Part shown: one piece after another, positions 19,108 to 23,652 of the stretch
How positions within the stretch are numbered: the first letter of the stretch is position 1
How the letters are laid out: every line of letters starts with the position of its first letter
NCBI GenBank assembly: GCA_033064195.1
Contig: JARBJD010000686.1
Location: 1 to 23,652 of the forward strand
Source of the DNA: Blattamonas nauphoetae
Taxonomy: Eukaryota; Preaxostyla; Oxymonadida
DNA length: 23,652 nucleotides
Direction of reading: 5' to 3'
Notes under the pieces: model-generated
What the model saw: the letters and a program-made list of their open reading frames with translations, nothing else
What the model was told of the DNA's origin: nothing
Databases searched by the model: none
Translations under genes and position numbers: made by a program

Positions 19108-19560
19108 ATGGGGTGGATCAACCTTTTCTCTTTAACAGCCGACATCATGGCTGAAGTTAGTCAATCATCATTCCATGCATCCCTTCTATCAACATTCTCA
19201 GATGAAACTGAACCGAAAGTTTCTGAAAGTTCGTTGCTCTCATCGTTTTACATTCTTTCTGATTTCGAAGGAACCCATCAAGTACCAACCCAACTCATGG
19301 CCTTTCCTCAACTGCTCTTCACGGATCCTGCCCATTTCACAATCGATTGCTCCACAATCACTCATTCAGCAATTCACCTTCCTTCGAAACAATGTAACGA
19401 CGCCAGCTCCATTGTCTTGGGAGACCCTATCACCAAAGAACTGCGTCAGTCACTATGACGATTCACACTCTTCCCATCCCCAGTATTGTCTTGTTTTCTT
19501 CGTCATTGTTCTCAGACACATTTTCTTTTCATTGATCAACCTCTGTTCTTTCACGTGAGA
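19108..19560 (+). pseudogene. SPRY-like domain gene, copy 4, N-terminal part only
   Basis: ATG 19108 opens a Ser-rich N-terminus, then FPQLLFTDPAHFTIDCSTIT, SSIVLGDPITKE and, one base out of frame, ASVTMTIHTLPIPSI followed by an intron-like GTCTTG to TTCTCAG. The sequence after this acceptor does not resemble GGIRFGL, so the copy is truncated after the first exon. The next copy starts about 100 bases later in the same orientation, which fits unequal exchange between tandem copies. Confidence 0.65.
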
Positions 19561-19660
19561 TTTACTCTCCTTCTGTGAACTCGAGAAGAAATGGAGCCCA
19601 CTTTAGTCATGAAAGTGGATCAGATGGGCATGATCGTCATCCTCTCAACAATCTGAATCC

Positions 19661-20560
19661 ATGACGCTCTCCTCAGCTGGCACTGAATCTTACAACCATC
19701 TTGTGTCGTCTGTCGATTCGGAGAGACTGAACAACCTCTCCCCATCGTTACATCCAAACTCAATGTCTAAATCGAGATCTGTTGCCACTGCTTCCGTTCC
19801 ATCCCCTCTTGTCACTCTCCCGCCTCTTCTATTCACCGACCCATCCCATTTCATCATCAATGGCACTTCTATCACTCGTTCGGAAGTAGATCTGGGTATT
19901 TTTGGATTCGCTCGCCACAGCTCAGCACTTCTTCGAGATCCGATCGACAATGGGATTGTGTCAATCACATTAGCCCTTCTCTCTCTAATCAACATTAATG
20001 GTTTCTTATTTATCTTCCCCATCGTCTTCAGACCAAGCTGGTGGAATAAGATTTGGTCTTCTCAAGTCGATAGCTCCTGTCCCCAAATTGGGTGAATTCA
20101 TTGGATATGAAGTGAAGGGTGTGTTTCACTCATTTTCATCTCTCCAGATTCTCACTCTCTTCATCGACTGGTCTTCTCATTTGCAACTCGCCATCCACCA
20201 AACACTCACCTCAATATGAATACTGCCACTCTCAATTGAGAGATGGGGATTGTGTGCGGATGGAGGTGGACATGGACTCAACATCTCGAACAGTCCAATT
20301 ATTTGTGAATGGCCGATCTGGCCGCTCTTTCGTGTCTGGTCTTCCCCATCAGTCAGAATCGGAGTGTGATCCTCATTCTTCTCTACCTTCCCAGTTCTCT
20401 GTTTTGCTCAAGAAACATCGTTCAGAATCGACAGAATCGTCAAACAAACGCAACCAACTCCAATACTTCAATACATACCAGAACTCGTGTGGAAATTAGA
20501 CAAAACTTGGATGTTCAATCTGACTGCGTCTTGTGTTCTTCCACAGAAGCATAATCTGTT
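19661..20560 (+). pseudogene. SPRY-like domain gene, copy 5 (best preserved; possibly functional if indels are errors)
   Basis: From ATG 19661 the first exon is intact: TLPPLLFTDPSHFIINGTSI, SSALLRDPI, IVSITLALLSLIN. Intron 20001-20031 (31 nt, GTTTCT...TTCAG) leads to DQAGGIRFGLLKSIAPVPKL and GYEVKGV. Intron 20123-20147 (25 nt, GTTTCA...TCCAG) leads to FSLSSSTGLLICNSPSTKHS, RDGDCVRMEVDMDSTSRTVQ and LFVNGRSGRSFVSGLP. After this one base is missing before SVRIGV (about 20349), and another near 20408 before QETSFRIDRIVKQTQPTPI. A longer intron starting at the GTCTTCC near 20339 would restore the frame but would delete the conserved GLPSSVRIG. No nonsense codons occur in the conserved part, so this is the copy most likely to be live. 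Confidence 0.7.
20001..20031 (+). other. 31-nt predicted intron, SPRY copy 5
   Basis: GTTTCTTATTT to CGTCTTCAG between SLININ and DQAGGIRFG (phase 1). It is in the same position and phase as 17845-17874 in copy 3 and 11817-11847 in copy 1, which is strong comparative support. Confidence 0.75.
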
Positions 20561-21971
20561 GTCGATGCCCGTGCATGCACTCCAACGCCATCTGCCTCAA
20601 TCGTCCGCGATGTCCAATCCTGACGCTCTCCATAATTCTCCACACCCTCTCGACACTCCCTTTTCATGGTGATGCACAAATGATTTATTCACTTGATGCA
20701 ACAGGTGTGAATGGGATGAAACGAATAACAAACGTGGAATTCGGACCAACGAGGGACATCTTGCTGGTCATCTAATCCGCCGCACAACATCATTTCGGTA
20801 GATTGGTCTACACCACTGCGTTTGCATGAAAGGCATCATTCTGCTCTCCCAACAAAAAGAGCGATCAACAACATCTCGCAACAAGTCCCTTCGCATTGCC
20901 AATCTCAGATGATTATGTGCTGATCCATCGACAAGACAGCATTCGTTGCACTTTCCTCGTTGGAATCGTCGCCCATTTCTGCGACAAAGCAAGGACAGAC
21001 CGCGAAATTATCGTCGATGCTTGAAGTCAATGAAGATGTGCGGGTCTCCTGCAAATGAAGTGGAACATGCAACAATGTCTGGCAAGGGGCTGATGGACGT
21101 ACTTAGTCCTCGCAAACACGGGAAAACCACGATGGACGATTGGCACAAACCGACTCTGAACAATCCTGACAACGGCATTTAGCCATCTATTTCGAGTCTT
21201 TCTGTGTTTGTGGGAGGCTGCGGTTCCGAATCATAAAGTAAGATGTTTTTATGGCTTGATTACAGAGCAGAAGAAGCGAAACGAATATTGCTGTTTCTGT
21301 GGTCACCAGAATCTGAACAGAGAACTGGACATAGGACAGCACGATATATTGCCTCCTTTTCCGTTTTTCCATCTCATTTATCGCGCACAAGCCAAAGAGT
21401 ATTGTTTTAGAAACCAAGAAGTGAAGTGTCGTGTAGTGAAGAAGAGACAGCCACGTAATGATCTGAATGAGAAAGAATGTGATCAATCATTTCGTGCCAT
21501 GAGAGAATAGTGCAATGGAAGGTTATTACCTTTTCATGACACTTTTTTAATAAATGTGGGTAGATCGATCACATAGTTTCCATACAGACATGAATCAACT
21601 TTGAAATACTCTTAAATTGAATGAATCGTGCAATCTCTTGGTGATGGCATGATTTGAGATCAGGAGATCTCACTCTGAAAAATGATCCTTTTACGACTTC
21701 AAAATTCTGACCCAGTTCGATCAGACCCCAAGCACTTGCAGATGCGTCTCAAAAGGACAGCGTTCATTGAGGCCCTAGATCAGTCCTCGCGGATGGTCTT
21801 AACCCTAAAGTGATCATGGCCTCCTTCAGGGACACAGGCCTTCATCCACCCACGATGCAACCAGCGGCAACAAAAAACTGAAGCAGAACTCCCCAGAAAT
21901 CTTAATCCTCCTCAACACGACGAGACAATACAAGAGAAGGACTCTGGTTCATCACGGATCCAGATCTAATG
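20561..21971. other. Downstream of SPRY copy 5; short coding-like pieces only
   Basis: Around 20905-21025 a plus-strand frame reads SDDYVLIHRQDSIRCTFLVG and IVAHFCDKARTDREII, which looks like protein (a myosin-tail-like or other membrane-binding segment is possible, but I am not confident). 21208-21510 is open on plus but has no ATG at its start. 21540-21970 shows nothing recognisable. I cannot support a complete gene. Confidence 0.3.
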
Positions 21972-22443
21972 ATAGTGGTCGGATAAACCCGTTAACTCCG
22001 ATAAACCCGTTAAAACATCCCCATTTCACATATATCATCTCTTTCACACGACTCATCAGTTGTACCTGTAAGAAAACCCTAGTGAGAATTCTGGAAGGAA
22101 TTGTGACTCTTTCAGAGATTGGATCAAAGACAATGGGTCTATTCAAATGGATGAAATGCCAACGACGACACAGCGCAAGTTATTCTGACCATGAAAAGCT
22201 CGACTCGCAACACATGATCCCTCTAGTTCTCGGAAATAGATTTGTTCAACTTCGTTCAAAAACAACGTTCACTTTTCGCTTTGCATTTCACAATCATTCT
22301 TTCATGAAGAACTCTAGTTTTAAAAAATGAGGAAATGCATGAATGTGAAGTGGAAGGAGAATTAAGATGAAGAGGGAGACTGTTTCGTCCCTTTGGAAGG
22401 GTTAACGGGTTTATCCGCTCTAACGGGTTTGTCCGGGTACTAT
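21972..22443. mobile_element. MITE-like element with compound terminal inverted repeats
   Basis: The left end carries two direct copies of CGGATAAACCCGTTA or a close variant (21980-22012). The right end (22398-22435) carries the same pair inverted (TAACGGGTTTATCCG and TAACGGGTTTGTCCG). The matching outer bases extend to ATAGT at 21972 and ACTAT at 22443. This gives inverted termini of about 45 bp on a 472-bp element with no credible gene inside (the plus frame 22082-22330 is unrecognised). No clear target-site duplication is visible. The form suggests a non-autonomous DNA transposon whose transposase binds a repeated subterminal site. No autonomous partner with these ends is in the window. 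Confidence 0.65.
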
Positions 22444-23392
22444 GAGAAGGTTCAACGCCCCTCCCAACCCAGAGATTCCTCTTGATGAAAATGAGGATGG
22501 TGGAGATGACTCCAGCAACTGTTTACTCATTTTTCAAATGGATCTATCTGTACTGGCCTGACCGGGGTGACCGGTCACTTTTCTCAAAAGAACTGACGGT
22601 CAGTGACCACGAGTTTTCATAGTATGGGTCAGATCAGATCTTGCCTCTCTATCTGTAAAGTCCAAAATGAGTGTTTCCGTGCTCGTGATTCCGTGAGGCA
22701 ATGAAATTTGATGTGAATGTCATTTCGATCTCAACAAAATCATGCTAGAGGAGCCAGATTTACTCAATTTCACTCCTTTTCTGAGAAAAAAAGTTCATGG
22801 CTGAATCCTTAAAAACACTTGAATCGACTTTAACTTGCGAAATTGTCAGTTTTACATCCTTCTATCTCTCCTCATTGTCAAGCTCACCCGTTTCTTTTCT
22901 TCCACTTCTTTCTCTATCGCCCTTCTCTTCTCCATCTTTTCTCTTCTTGAAACTCCAGTCAAGTCCACCGAGAATGATCGAATCAGGGATTGGTTCGATT
23001 TCTTCACTTCTCTCTCCTTACGCTTCTCTCCTTTTCACTCACTCTTCAAAACTTCCTCATTCCCTTCGGATGTGCTCGGTTCAAGTCGGATCTCCACGAT
23101 ATCACGTCCAGCACAGCCCAGTCGCGTTGTATGCCTTTATTCGCCATTACCGCAGTCTGTCTGTCGCAGTTTATCCACACACTCATGATCCTCATTGATG
23201 AAGTCTTTAGTCTCTTGTGGGAAGGCTCACATTTCCTTCTTTTGCTGTCTCCATGCGAAAATATGCCCACGAATGCAATTTGGGTGTCAACAAGATGCTC
23301 AGAGAGACTTTTCCGGTAAATCAAGTCATTTCTAGTTCACAAGCGACCTAAGTTCTCCGGTCTTTGGATCTCAACATCAATTTCGCGGTTGA
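22444..23392. other. Region with no supportable complete gene
   Basis: 22565-22576 contains a 12-bp perfect palindrome (GTGACCGGTCAC), with a second GGTCAGTGACC arm about 25 bases on. From 22797 to 23320 all three plus frames have long open stretches rich in Ser, Leu and Phe. The frame 22990-23319 (FAITAVCLSQFIHTLMILID) resembles a membrane segment. Without a start, end or motif I do not call a gene. Confidence 0.35.
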
Positions 23393-23652
23393 GCAGGGTT
23401 AGCGATTCTGGTCGAAACTTTTGGTGGTGAAGTGAAGGACTGGCTTATTCTGGTTGGGGCGCGCAAGCTGGTGGCAGCCGGGAAGGAGTGGATGCATTTG
23501 ATCGTATACGAGAACATGACTGAGTGCTTGGGGATGGTGAGGCGAAGACGATCAACGGATGACGCGCCCTCCACCAACGCCTTGTGCTTATTCGATGACG
23601 CCATCAATCTATCCGACATTCCATCTCCGTCTGTATCTCTCACCAGCGCAGG
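23393..23652 (+). CDS. Partial open frame running off the right edge, unknown
   Basis: The frame is open from 23393 to the window end (86 codons) after a TGA at 23390. It reads GLAILVETFGGEVKDWLILV, then KEWMHLIVYENMTECLGMV and FDDAINLSDIPSPSVS. The alternation of hydrophobic and charged residues looks like a folded protein, and it begins without ATG, so it may be an internal exon with an acceptor near GAGCAG or GGTTAG at 23391-23402. The minus strand is also open here (23377-23643) but has a less protein-like composition. Family not recognised. Confidence 0.35.

Overview
The window looks like nuclear DNA of a protist. It has TTAGGG-type telomeric repeats, a eukaryotic large-subunit rRNA fragment, and genes whose frames close only if many very short GT-AG introns (about 22-79 nt) are removed. 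A family of SPRY-like domain genes with motifs such as GGIRFGL, GDCVRMEVDMDS, NGRSG and SFRIDRI is present in several copies. I associate this family, from memory, with oxymonads (Preaxostyla), especially Blattamonas-like species. That assignment is inference and could be settled by an LSU rRNA search.

Layout. 1-195 is a GC-rich minisatellite. 183-3164 (minus) is a large repeat-rich gene whose three repeat families share one 87-bp period. 3353-3423 holds interstitial telomeric repeats, which directly abut an LSU rRNA fragment truncated at both ends (about 3424-4190, minus). This resembles an old chromosome end, telomere-capped within rDNA, that now lies inside a contig. 4375-6121 (minus) is a multi-intron gene of unknown function. 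6609-7095 (plus) is a second small intron-bearing gene. 7755-8575 is a cluster of three unrelated minisatellites.

9030-11187 (minus) carries a DDE/RNase H-fold transposase-like gene with at least two convincing spliceosomal introns. From 11456 to about 20560 (plus) lies a pseudogene-rich region: five SPRY-like copies or part-copies, all decayed or interrupted, and one decayed dual-specificity protein tyrosine phosphatase-like gene that has lost its catalytic cysteine. Intron positions agree among the better SPRY copies, so the copies arose by DNA-level duplication. One copy is split by about 0.7 kb of foreign sequence bounded by a 17-nt repeat.

21972-22443 is a MITE-like element with compound inverted termini. 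The rest of the right end is poorly interpretable, apart from an open frame running off the edge from about 23393.

Caution: many single-base frame breaks lie in homopolymers and could be long-read assembly errors as well as real decay. Four TAA codons lie in otherwise coding-like frames. Hidden introns, decay, or a TAA=Gln code (known in the oxymonad Streblomastix) could each explain them. I found no operon-like or defence-type system.
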